Shown: positions 11,001-19,809 of the stretch, in pieces
Numbering within the stretch: position 1 is the first letter of the stretch
Layout of the letters: every line of letters starts with the position of its first letter
Assembly (NCBI GenBank): GCA_963682055.1
Contig: OY821740.1
Location: 6,635,314-6,699,313, forward strand
Length of the DNA stretch: 64,000 nt
Origin: Primula veris
Taxonomy: Eukaryota; Streptophyta; Magnoliopsida; Ericales; Primulaceae
Reading direction: 5' to 3'
The notes under the pieces: generated by a model
What the model saw: the letters and a program-made list of their open reading frames with translations, nothing else
Database searches by the model: none
What the model was told of the DNA's origin: nothing
Program-made: the position numbers and the translations under genes

Positions 11001-14000
11001 TGCTTTTTTTCATTCTCCAATTTTTCCATTCTTTGCTTCATCTCGACTTCTTTGTTTCGCATTTTATTTTTTTCTACATATGCCTCTTGCTGGAGATCAG
11101 AGACAATTCTTTGGTATTTGGTGATCATCTCCTCCTTTTCTATAACACAAACAGTCTGACTTAGGGAAACCAAGCTAATGGAAAAAAAATTAGACAAGAG
11201 AGGAAGAGTTTGAATTGCATTTTATGGCGTTTACCTTTTATTTCCTTCTCGAGCATTTTCTTTTCCTCAACCATTTGTTCAATCTTTTGTTTCCACTCAG
11301 GTACCCACTTGGACTTTAATCTTTCTTCTAAAGCCAAAGATTTCCCAAGGTCGTTGATGCTTTTCTGCATTGTGGTTGTTAGGTCTTTATACTCTTTAAT
11401 TTGCAAAATTGCCTCATCTAGGTTTTTCTGCAATTCAGCCACTTTGGTCTCTTCTTTTTCGGACTCTTCTTCTCTCCTCTCTTCGTGAATTGGACTTTCA
11501 TTCACATGCATATCATCGGCACTGTAATTATAACAGCCACCACCTCCAGAGGGACCTCCCTCGTCATATTCGGTGCTCTTAGATGTTTCCATTATTTCAT
11601 TGAATTTTGGAGTTTTTGGTGTTCCGAATTGTTTCCGAAGGGAGATGGTAAAATTGTTGTCTGACTCATTTTCGCTCTCAGAGTCTTCTTCTGTGTTTTC
11701 CGAGCCTTCATTTTCAGAGTTTTCCAAGCCTTCCTCTTCTGTTGAACTAGAGTAAACATTCTGAGGATCTTCAACATCTTCGTCTATCTCTTTCTCCAAC
11801 TCCTCATCTGTTAATCGCTTTGGTTTCGGAGGTAGCTTCTTTTTACCATCATAAATAACGAGGTTTTTTGATTGTTTTCTACATCCCTATGATGATAATT
11901 TAAAGAATGAAAAGGTTTTTAGAAGCAATTGTATAGATAGAATAAAAACAGTCTACAATTGTATAGAAATAGTGTTATACCTTTTCATTGCACAGGTCTA
12001 CAATTGTGAACCTTGAGGAACACAACTTGAAGAATGAAAAGACGTCCCATTTGACACACAAAGCCTTTGTGGATGCTTCTTTTGTCATGTCCGGTTTTGA
12101 AATATTGAACTTTTCAAGGATGACATACTGTACAGATGGAAATACAGTTTTTAAGAATACAGTCTGAGATTTAAATGATAGTAACAATACAGTCTGATTT
12201 TTAATAATATATTTTCAGACTGTTTCTAGTATTATTCAGACTCTTTTTACAGTTTTTGTAAAAACAGTCTGAGATAGATAGAGCAATAATATATTGTCTT
12301 AAATGATTCAGACTGTTTTTTAAATGATTCAGACTTTTTTTTAGTATATTGTCTTAAATGATAGTAACAATACATTATGAGATTTAATAATATATTATTC
12401 AGACTGTTTTTAGTATTATTCAGACTGTTTTTACAGTTTTGTAAAAACAGTCTGAGATTCTTTTGTCATGTCCGGGTTTGAAATATTGAACTTTTCAAGG
12501 ATGACATACTGTACAGATGGAAATACAGTATTTAAGAATACAGTCTGAGATTTAAATGATAGTAACAATACAGTGTGATTTTTAATAATCTATTTTCAGA
12601 CTGTTTCTAGTATTATTCAGACTCTTTTTACAGTTTTTGTAAAAACAGTCTGAGATAGATAGAGCAATAATATATTGTCTTAAATGATTCAGACTGTTTT
12701 TTAAATGATTCAGACTGTTTTTTAAATGATTCAGACTGTTTTTTAAATGATTCAGACTGTTTTTTAGTATATTGTCTTAAATGATAGTAACAATACATTA
12801 TGAGATTTAATAATATATTATTCAGACTGTTTTTAGTATTATTCAGACTGTTTTTACAGTCTGATTTATGATAGTAATAATACAGTCTGATTTATAATGG
12901 AAATAAATAAAGAGTCTGATGTAATAATAAACAACTTAAGAACATTATGAACATATAAAAAGAGTACTAACTTATAAAAAAGAGTATGAACTAATAAAAA
13001 AAGGTCTTGAGAAGTAATTTTATTGTACCGGTATCGTGAGTAGACACGTGGACAGTGATCTTGGGTCTTGGTTGTTGAGCGACTCCATAAGCTTCTCATG
13101 TATATGAGTTGCCCAATCATATTCCTTTATCTCTTTGATGTCACCGGCAACTATTTTCAAGTACCCCAATGCTATGGTCATGCCGCTCACCGTCAAGAAA
13201 AATGCATTTAGCATGTACAATGTTACCAGTCGGACGACGTCCTCTCTACCAACTTTTGTTGTTAATACCAATGCTTCGTTCAATGCCTTTACGATAGCTG
13301 TTTTGGTTAGGTTGGATTTGTTGAGTTTATTTGAAAAGCATCTTTCAACAAAGCTGTGGTAGGCTTCTTGGTTTTTAGCAAAGCTTGTGAGAGCTATTGG
13401 ATTTTCAGCATTACCAGAAATTCCATAAATGTCACGCACACGGTCTCTCTCTATTGGAACTGTGAATCTACCTAGCTTAAGGGCCTGTGAGTTTCGGTCG
13501 TACCTCAAGGCCATCTGGTACAATTCTTTATCACTTTTCCTAGCCTGGTTAGTGGTTAATTCTCCATTTCTAGAAGCATTGATCAATTCCCAGAACGGAC
13601 AGTGTTGCTTAACTAATTCAAGTTGTGCCGGATTGAAATTTGTTTCGACAAAGAACTTGATTACAGTAACCAGGTTTGATTTGTACTGTATGTTGCCTTT
13701 TTTGGTGTTTGTGGTGTCAGATGGTTGGTTTTTGGGGTTTGTCGAATGTTTGATGGCAATATGTTTCTAAAAACAATAACAAAAAATCTGTAAACAGTCT
13801 GTGTAAACTCATGCACATATTAAAATACAGAGAAAGTAAACAGTCTGAGTATTTTTCCAACATAATCTTATTAGAATATAAACAGTCTGAGTACCAATTT
13901 TATTAGAATCGCTAAACATAAAAACAGTCTGAATACTATTTTTACCAATTTTATTACGAAAATAACTGAATATAAACAGTCTGAGTACCAATTTTATTAG

Positions 14001-14520
14001 AATCGCTAAACATAAAAACAGTCTGAATACTATTTTTACCAATTTTATTACGAAAATAACTGAATATAAACAGTCTGAATACGAATTTTATTAGAATCAC
14101 TAAACATAAACAGTCTGAATAATATTTTCAACAATTACATATAGATCACTAAACAGTCTGAATCACTAAACAGTCTGAATACTTTTTTCCAGGCTGTTTT
14201 ATGTTTTTATTCCCAAAACAACTGAATATAAACAGTCTGAATACTTTTTTCCAGGCTGTTTTATGTTTTTATTCCCAAAACAACTGAATATAAACAGTCT
14301 GAATAATATTTTCAACAAATATTATTAGAATCGCAATTTTTATTTAAAAATAGAGTATGAACAATAGAGTATGAACCCTAATTTATATATATAATGGGTA
14401 AACACAATTAATAACCCTAATTTATGTAAAATGTCACTGAACTTACCCTAATTAAATTAATTTATATATTTTTCAGACTGTTTTAATAAAAACAACGATT
14501 AATAAACTTACCTTCACCAT
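8086..14520 (-). CDS. ULP1/C48-like peptidase protein of the MULE, 11 exons (unit 1)
   Basis: I splice (minus strand) 14520-14512, 13766-13029, 12127-11981, 11886-11235, 11139-10981, 10403-9770, 9187-9084, 9002-8916, 8797-8547, 8453-8338, 8248-8086: 3,060 nt, 1,019 aa, no internal stop. The donors/acceptors at exons 7-9 were chosen to keep frame and are the least certain. Domains: N-terminal helical region (about 1-300, contains RFTVPIERDRVRDIYGI) resembling the DUF1985/plant-mobile-domain type; acidic segment from about 315; coiled coil at about 400-565; basic KPNKKPKGGRTAKGRASKKK near 700 (likely NLS); C-terminal C48 fold with H889 (DHW), N906 (FYNSN), Q963 and C969 (SDCALYV). The H-to-N spacing of 17 and Q-to-C spacing of 6 equal those of yeast Ulp1, but Asp is replaced by Asn. 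Likely role: SUMO-type protease or VANC-like partner of the element; unproven. Confidence 0.85.
9205..9765 (-). repeat. Motif array in ULP gene intron 6 (unit 1)
   Basis: Dense AAACAGTCTGA copies on the plus strand, i.e. TCAGACTGTTT in the sense of the gene, with AAAGAGTCTGA and ACAGTATGA variants. It lies between the donor at 9769 and the acceptor at 9188. Confidence 0.85.
10420..10930. repeat. Duplicated motif block in ULP gene intron 5 (unit 1)
   Basis: A block of about 210 bases starting GTCTGAATAATTCATTG at 10427 recurs at 10724 (period 297). Each copy has paired ACAGTCTGA and CAGACTGTTTTTA motifs plus GATAGTAATAATACAGTC. Confidence 0.8.
12077..12850. repeat. 381-bp tandem duplication spanning ULP exon 3 edge (unit 1)
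   Basis: TTCTTTTGTCATGTCCGG at 12077 recurs at 12458 with the following ~380 bases. The duplicated part contains the 5' end of exon 3 and its acceptor (CTGTACAG), so a decoy exon fragment sits in the intron at about 12458-12508. The rest is motif array in both orientations. Confidence 0.8.
13790..14305 (-). repeat. Motif array in first ULP intron (unit 1)
   Basis: Twelve CAGTCTG cores between 13790 and 14302, all in one orientation (TCAGACTGTTT in gene sense). It includes a ~98-bp tandem repeat around 13880-14075 marked by ACCAATTTTATTAGAATCGC and a second duplicated block at about 14175-14290 marked by CCAGGCTGTTTTATG. Confidence 0.85.
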
Positions 14521-14588
14521 GTTGTTTTCTGAAATTAACGAAGAGAGGTTTTTCAGTTTGATAGCCGGATTTGTTGGCGGTTTAAAGA

Positions 14589-14645
14589 GAGAAAGTTTCA
14601 GGGTTTTCGGAGAGAGAGATGAGAGAGAGAGGAGAGAGAGAGAAA
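14589..14645 (-). repeat. (GA)n tract in ULP gene leader (unit 1)
   Basis: Purine GA repeats on the plus strand give a CT-rich 5' leader for the minus-strand gene. They mirror the CT-rich leader of the transposase gene at about 3150-3300. A TGACGTCA palindrome lies just upstream at 14677-14684. Confidence 0.6.
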
Positions 14646-14676
14646 AAAAGTTTCTGTTTTTTTTAATTGTGTTATG

Positions 14677-14684
14677 ATGACGTC
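14677..14684. promoter_or_regulatory. TGACGTCA bZIP-type palindrome in MULE right end
   Basis: Perfect 8-bp CRE/as-1-like palindrome, 27 bp inside the innermost right terminal repeat and about 155 bp upstream of the ULP start codon. A second TGATGTCA follows at about 14698. It could serve the ULP promoter; this is inferred from position only. Confidence 0.35.
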
Positions 14685-14710
14685 AGCAATTTTTTAATGA
14701 TGTCAGCAAA

Positions 14711-14788
14711 TGGACCAATCCTTAATTAGTTTCAGTTTCATGGACCAATCCTTAAATACTTGTGTTTTCATGGACCAATCCAAAATTT
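14711..14788 (-). repeat. Right terminal/subterminal repeats of MULE (unit 1)
   Basis: Three copies of TGGACCAATCC at 14711, 14741 and 14771, spaced exactly 30 bases, inverted relative to the left end. The outermost is followed by AAAATTT instead of the TTAAT or TTAAA seen after the inner copies. Confidence 0.85.
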
Positions 14789-14794
14789 AACCCT

Positions 14795-14802
14795 TATAAA
14801 TA
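14795..14802 (+). promoter_or_regulatory. TATA box of lipid-transfer gene, unit 1 (MULE-abutted)
   Basis: TATAAATA, 74 bp upstream of the ATG, in a sequence shared by all three units. In this unit the MULE ends only ~6 bp upstream of it, so every distal promoter element is displaced by 11.8 kb. Confidence 0.75.
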
Positions 14803-14876
14803 ACCTCACACCACGTAATAATCTTCTTCATCAGCCTCAACATTCACTATAACAAATAGCCATAGAAACTAAGAAA

Positions 14877-15399
14877 ATGGGACTATCACTTAACCCCCGA
14901 CTTGTCACACTAACCATTCTGATAATAGCTCTCATTTCATTGAAAACCAGCCACATTTCGGCACAATGCACAGGGGATCTCCCAGGGCTGATATCCAAGT
15001 GTCCCGACTATGTGAAAAAATCGGGGCCTAAACGCGCTCCCTCGAAAGAATGTTGTGATGTTGTCAAGACCGCTGATGTGGCATGCGTGTGTAAGTATAT
15101 CACCAAGGAGGTTGAGGAGCTTATCAGCATGAGTAAGGTGGTTTATGTGGCGAAGAAATGCGGAAAAAGTATCGCCCGTGGCACTAAATGTGGAAGTAAG
15201 AAAAAACCGATTTCGTTAAAGTTCTTATTTTTAATTTTTTTCATTTCTTTGATAATTTCGTCATGTCTAGTGGCTTCCTTGGTTTAAGCTTGCTCGATTT
15301 TCTTGGCATCATTACAAACGAAATTTAAACGTTAATTTTCATCTACAGATTATAGTCCTGATTTTTATTGTTTATAATGCAGGTTACATTGTGCGGTAA
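14877..15399 (+). CDS. DIR1-like (type IV-like) non-specific lipid-transfer protein (unit 1)
   Basis: Small secreted lipid-binding protein. Exons 14877-15195 and 15383-15399 give 111 aa: signal peptide about 1-29 (hydrophobic, ends HISA), then the eight-cysteine motif C31-x10-C42-x16-C59C60-x9-C70-x-C72-x22-C95-x9-C105, and a C-terminus SYIVR from exon 2. The splice (AA/GTAAG to AATGCAG/GT) is preferred to the unspliced frame, which would add a hydrophobic tail, because units 1/2 and unit 3 differ greatly in the intron yet encode the same exon 2 peptide. DIR1-type proteins act in systemic defence signalling; the role here is not shown. A poly(A) signal AATAAA lies at 15499. The promoter is altered by the adjacent MULE. 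Confidence 0.85.
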
Positions 15400-15646
15400 A
15401 GTTTGCTTGAACTTCCATGTTCCTGAAGATAAAAGAAGAGGCGTCTTATGTATTGCAGTGTTGTTTTATGTTTCAAAACTCTTGTACTCCTTTCAAGAAA
15501 TAAAATTCCAATCTCAGCATCTCCGATAGTGCAATGTGTAATGAAATTATGGTAACTTGATGTAAAAGTAGAATTTCTGGGTATAACACACATGCAATCA
15601 ACTTAAAAAAAATGATTGTGGCATGCAATATATATATGTACATAAG

Positions 15647-15847
15647 CAGAGAAGGAACTAGTGGGCTGTCGGGGCGCGGTTCCTCCCATTTCGGAATTTT
15701 TTACTGGGAAAGCAAAAAATTTCAATATATCTTAATCAAAATCTTAAAAAAACAGTTTTTGTCTCCCCCCTATTTTAAATAAATTACTCATTTATGGTAT
15801 GAAAATTTTTCGACACCTCCCACTTAGAGTTATTGGTTCCGTCACTG
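15647..15847. mobile_element. hAT-type MITE, 201 bp (unit 1)
   Basis: Flanked by the 8-bp duplication TACATAAG. Ends are CAGAGAAGGAAC and, inverted, CAGTGACGGAAC; both fit the hAT terminal pattern (C/T)A(A/G)NG. No coding capacity. Present in all three units (199 bp in unit 3), so it predates the array. Confidence 0.75.
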
Positions 15848-16113
15848 TACATAAGTATATTCCGCTAATTAATTAAGAGAATTGGGATCAGCTCAAAGTT
15901 AATGCAAATAATCCTCTTCTTCTTTTTTTGAACTAATTCTGCTCATCGTATCTTCAATCCTCAAAACAGATAAATTACAGGTGCAGTTTCACAAAAATTG
16001 CATCAGAATTTCTACAAGCCACTTACTAGAAAACTCTACACATAACACATGATACACTTATAACAATGTTCGAACGGAAAACTTGAAAACAGTTGAATTG
16101 AAATCATAACTGT

Positions 16114-17449
16114 TCAATATCTGTAATTTCCATAACCACCTCCTAAACCAGATGATCCATAGCCACCATCGTAAGGCTGCGATGACATGGCAGAAGATGA
16201 GTAGGTGGAACCACTCAGCTGAGAATACGAAGATGACCTCAACTTGGCATCCACGTGCCCGTAATTGCTTTTGACTGGTTCTTTGTGATTGCTTACAAAT
16301 TCCTGAAAAAGTTGTTGAGCTGTCTGAACTTGCAATGAGGTACCTTTGATTTCGACCATAATCTCATCAGGTAGACCACTACTCTTGCACAGTCAAAACG
16401 GCACCACTAGCACGCCGAATATAAGCAATATTTGCTCCTTCAATTCCAGTTATATCCTCAGCATAAGTGAGTGGTATTTACATCGTCTGAGCAACCTGAG
16501 TAACAATAGGACCACTTGAACGACCAATCCCCAAAGAGCGTAAACCTGAAAGTTCCGTATTTTGGGTATGTAGCGGAACTGTTGATGAAGAAATACGCTG
16601 TTCCAATTGGATTTCGCGCTCAAACTGCAGAGGATCCCTTTTTAGAGAGAAAGGATAATCAGAGGCACTAATCCCAGGTTGAGAGACGCTATGAAGCAAT
16701 GACTTCTCAGCCCAGTTGTCCACCACCTGGCGTTCTTGCGTGACTACCGACCTAGTTTGCAACGTTTTTTCAAAAAGTGGAAGAATCGTTTGGTCGACCA
16801 AGAACTTCCTAATTATAAGGTAGAACAGCCTCAAGTCCCTTTAGAACCTTTGCAGATTCTCCCTGCAACTCTGAAATCTTCTCATCTTGGCTGGCATAAA
16901 ATGGGACCTCCTCATGATTAAGGATTCGAATAGAAGCACCGTTACTTTGCTGCATTGCCTTGATAGAAAACCCTTGCTTGCCAATAAGGCTCGTAGCTTG
17001 TGAGGATCTACTAACAAACGTATTGAACAAAATGCTGCACCGGCGCTCTCTCCCTCAGAAAGTCCACTCACACATTTGAAGATCCGTATTGTTGCATCCA
17101 TTGCTGGAGATAATGGTAACTCTGGATCTTCTTTCCCGGTTATTAGTACGATGCGATCAGGATTGTCAACAGGGCCATCGAGGATGCGAACACGAGCTTG
17201 AGTCTCTTCACACATCTTCTTAACAAGCTCACCCTTACGACCTATTATGCTCCCCACTTTCGTCACCGCTACTATCATCCTGAACACGCTGTATCCCGGC
17301 CAACCCGGCCACCTCTCCTCCTCTGCCGCCTTCGTTGACTCTGGTGCCTCCACCTCCGTCATCTCCACCACCTTTGTTGTCTCCGGCGCCTCCTCCTCGG
17401 CAGAGGAGTTGTTCTCTACCTCCTCCTCTTCTTCACATGAAGAACTCAT
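16114..17449 (-). pseudogene. PEP: PEPPER-like KH-domain retro-pseudogene (unit 1)
   Basis: Homologous to PEPPER, a triple-KH nuclear RNA-binding regulator of flowering and pistil development. Seen: acidic N-terminus, KH1 with IGRKGE, KH2 with IGKQGF, KH3 with GIEG, glycine/tyrosine-rich C-terminus ending GNYRY, with no introns. Lesions: a 1-nt frameshift at about 17003-17009 within RLLV/SSQATS, an opposite 1-nt shift at about 16809-16818, a nonsense TAA at 16478-16480 where a Gln is expected after QTM, and a 2-bp deletion at 16384/16385. The first three occur in all units; the last is private to units 1 and 2. Lack of introns plus a T-run downstream (the poly-A on the gene strand, clearest in unit 3) suggests a processed retrocopy. 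Confidence 0.85.
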
Positions 17450-17509
17450 TATTAATTAATGTACTACTAGTATTCTAGAGAGAGAGATGTAGATGACGGA
17501 GGAAAATAT

Positions 17510-17720
17510 GAGGCTGTATTTTTCGACTGCAAAAAATCTGTTTTCAGGCCAAAACCGTAATTATTATAAAGTACAGACCGTAATTCAGAATTACGGTTTA
17601 CTTTTTTTTAATTATTTTATTTTTTTGAAAAATAAAATAAAAGGGTAAACCGTAAATCAGAATTACGATTTACGGTTTTGGTGTGAAAACTGATTTTTTG
17701 AAGTCGAAAAATCCAGCCTC
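17510..17720. mobile_element. Mutator-type MITE, 211 bp, perfect 9-bp TSD (unit 1)
   Basis: Long inverted repeat: left arm starts GAGGCTGTATTTTTCGACT, right arm is its inverse with few mismatches, joined by an AT-rich loop. Flanked on both sides by GGAAAATAT (17501-17509 and 17721-17729), a 9-bp duplication typical of Mutator transposition. Whole element could fold as a hairpin. Non-coding. Confidence 0.85.
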
Positions 17721-17729
17721 GGAAAATAT

Positions 17730-19392
17730 ACTTAACTTCTTTCAAGCCAGAATTTGTTGAAAGAAATACTCCATACTAGCTAATAGTCTCACCCTCCATA
17801 TAAATATGATTTATGTTACACTAAATATTCCTAAACCCTGCCAGACAATTCCGAATTCCGTCACGGCGCTTTGCAACCCCAATTGGACTAGAGAACCCCA
17901 ACTTTTGCATAGGCTAAGACAACTTAATTAACCAGCTTTACTTGTCAAATGCCATTTCAAATGACGGTCTGTATGAAAAATAGTTTGATATTTCCAATTA
18001 AATTCAGGATTCTTTCAGTTATATATCACTCGTGCATTTAAGGTTAATTAGCAATTCTAGTTTTATTTCTAGAATCTTTTTACAATGTTTAACATAGCAG
18101 AAATTTCCACGTTTTCGATAAACAGTGAGATTATATATATACTGGGAAGTGAGTTATTGATGACATAGTTTAGGGGAGGTTCTTTAATTTGATGTTCGGT
18201 CGCACACATCTTAAAGTTATTCTCTAATCGGTCAACAAATTGCAATGCCTTTTGTTAATCAATTTTAAAATTTGGTAAATTTGCACTGTAAGTAAAAGAG
18301 CTGTGAGAGTTTAAAGTTCCAGACTTGTTTTTATTTTTTTAAAGTAAAGTAGTATCAATACTTTTAATCTTAGCTTATCGGTAGAAAATAATACTCCATA
18401 TCGGCCCGTCCATGTCGTTAATACCTAAATTGCCGAGTTGGTGGACGATGATTAATTAGTAAACGTGTCTAAGTAAATTCTGAAATGTAAGAAATTAAGC
18501 TAATTAAAAGTTTACAATCGGCTAAGTCAAAGAATTTAGATAGTAAAAAGAGGCGGTAAAAAAATAATACTCCCCGTCGATGTCGTTTATACCTAAATAC
18601 ACAGTTGTTGAATGATGATTAGTAAACGTGCCTTAGGCAAAAAAGCAATACACCAACAGCTTTTTCAATCAATAAAAAAAAGTCTACTTTTTTTCCATAG
18701 ACCATCTTATTTTTCAAAGTAGCCGTTACACCTTCCCCCATTATATTTATTTATTAAAACGATGCTCACTAACAGTCCTTATAGTTTGAGTGGAAACTCT
18801 GTTTATCCTTTCAGTTTTATTGGAATACAAGAGGGGTCCCAAATCTTTAAAATAACAATAGATTTGGTCTTTAAATTTCGTCGCTATTTACATCACAATA
18901 GAATTTAAACTTTACTAATCACTCCAAGTAAATGAAAACTGTAAACGTACATATTTCTAATCATTTAGGATTTCTTGCTCTTCATAGAATTCTACCTTTT
19001 TAAGAAAATATGTGTTCATGCAAATATGCACGCACACACATAAGTTATAGTACAATCTCTTCCTCTAGTTACTGATTCAATATTGAGCAAGATGAGTTAA
19101 GTCCATCAACATATATTCTGTACACAAAAAGTATATACCAACGTCCAAATCTGTGTACCAAATTAATCTGATCCATTAGTGTTCTAATTGAAAGTACATT
19201 GCTCAAACATCACTAATATAAACTACGGGGCCATTTCTTATTGGTCCTTTATTATAGTAATTAAAAGCTCTTTTCCACAATACTCCCGTGTCTTCATTTA
19301 CACCGGCCCCCGCTCCTCATATACATATAACATCTCTAATTATCTATATACATTTCAATACAGTAGTTACATACATAACATAACTTGAAGAC
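17730..19392. other. Spacer and promoter region of the WD40 gene (unit 1)
   Basis: No gene seen. A related pair of ~75-bp direct repeats (ATACTCC...CGTCCATGTCGTTAATACC and the CGTCGATGTCGTTTATACC version) sits near 18390-18470 and 18566-18640. The region just before the ATG holds TATA-like CTATATACA at about 19343, and the coding start is preceded by TTGAAGAC. Confidence 0.5.
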
Positions 19393-19809
19393 ATGGCAAT
19401 TTTAACTCCTTTGTTATCAAGCACAAGCACAAGCACAAGCACAAGTAGTGAAACCGACGATAGTCCCACAAATTCTCATCGTTCCGTCCCTTACAATATT
19501 CCAAAACATGGGTACCGATCCTTAGCAGTGCTATCAGGCCACGTAGGTTCGGTCTCTAGCTTAGCCTTGTGTGGTGAGTTTATCCTTAGTGCTTCACAAG
19601 GAAAAGATATCATAGTGTGGCAACAGCCTGACTTAAGGATGTTTTCAAGGTTTGGACAGGGCGAAGGGTCCGTAAAAGCGTTAGTTACTGTGGGTAACAA
19701 GGTTTTTACTGCCCATCAAGATAGTCGGATACGGGTATGGAAAGTTTCTAGAAGCTCGGAAAATGTGTTTAGGTTGGTTGAGTCTATCATAAATTTAAAT
19801 ATTAATTAA
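19393..19809 (+). pseudogene. Truncated JINGUBANG-like WD40 gene, unit 1 (chimeric 138-aa frame)
   Basis: Identical to the intact unit 3 gene through residue 129 (ENVFRLV), then runs into foreign sequence at the tandem junction and stops after nine novel residues (ESIINLNIN). It keeps the low-complexity N-terminus and two WD repeats (around residues 45-77 and 88-117) but loses the intron and the remaining five repeats, so a seven-blade propeller cannot form. The promoter appears intact, so a short transcript could still be made. Confidence 0.85.

Larger units (their letters stand above)
2992..14788. mobile_element. Autonomous Mutator-like element, KI/VANDAL-like, 11.8 kb (unit 1)
   Basis: Seen: imperfect terminal inverted repeats (left GAGAAAATTAAGGATTGGTC, right complement AAATTTTGGATTGGTCC), with matching subterminal GGATTGGTCCA repeats; exact absence from unit 3 at the same site; and two long convergent multi-exon genes. 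The plus gene is a MURA/MULE transposase and the minus gene is a ULP1-type peptidase protein. (CT)n tracts sit in the 5' leader of both genes. Known: MULEs with ULP1-like genes are called Kaonashi, and VANDAL MULEs carry motif arrays read by VANC. Odd: relative to the unit 3 empty site the only duplicated bases are AA, not the 9-11 bp typical of MULEs. Both genes look intact, so the element is potentially autonomous. Confidence 0.93.
1..19781. repeat. Tandem unit 1 (5' truncated by window edge, carries MULE)
   Basis: First of three head-to-tail copies of a large unit. From about base 1200 onward it is nearly identical to unit 2 at an offset of 25,728-25,741 bases; the offset shifts come from small indels (13 bp near 3130, 5 bp near 7457). 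It ends inside the WD40 gene, at the base where homology with the intact unit 3 gene stops (shared GGTTGGTTGA, then GTCTATC instead of TTCGCTG). The first ~1.2 kb differs from units 2 and 3 at many sites. Confidence 0.95.

Noticed and set aside
10935..11799. Plus-strand frames opposite the ULP coiled-coil exons
   Set aside because: Shadows of the minus-strand coding exons; Ser/Phe-rich because the sense strand is Glu/Lys-rich.
15189..15287. Hydrophobic C-terminal anchor of the lipid-transfer protein in units 1/2
   Set aside because: It lies within the predicted intron and is not conserved in unit 3.
16478..16834. 118-aa frame ending TQVAQTM as a separate gene
   Set aside because: It is the middle part of the KH pseudogene between a frameshift and the TAA codon; homology continues on both sides.
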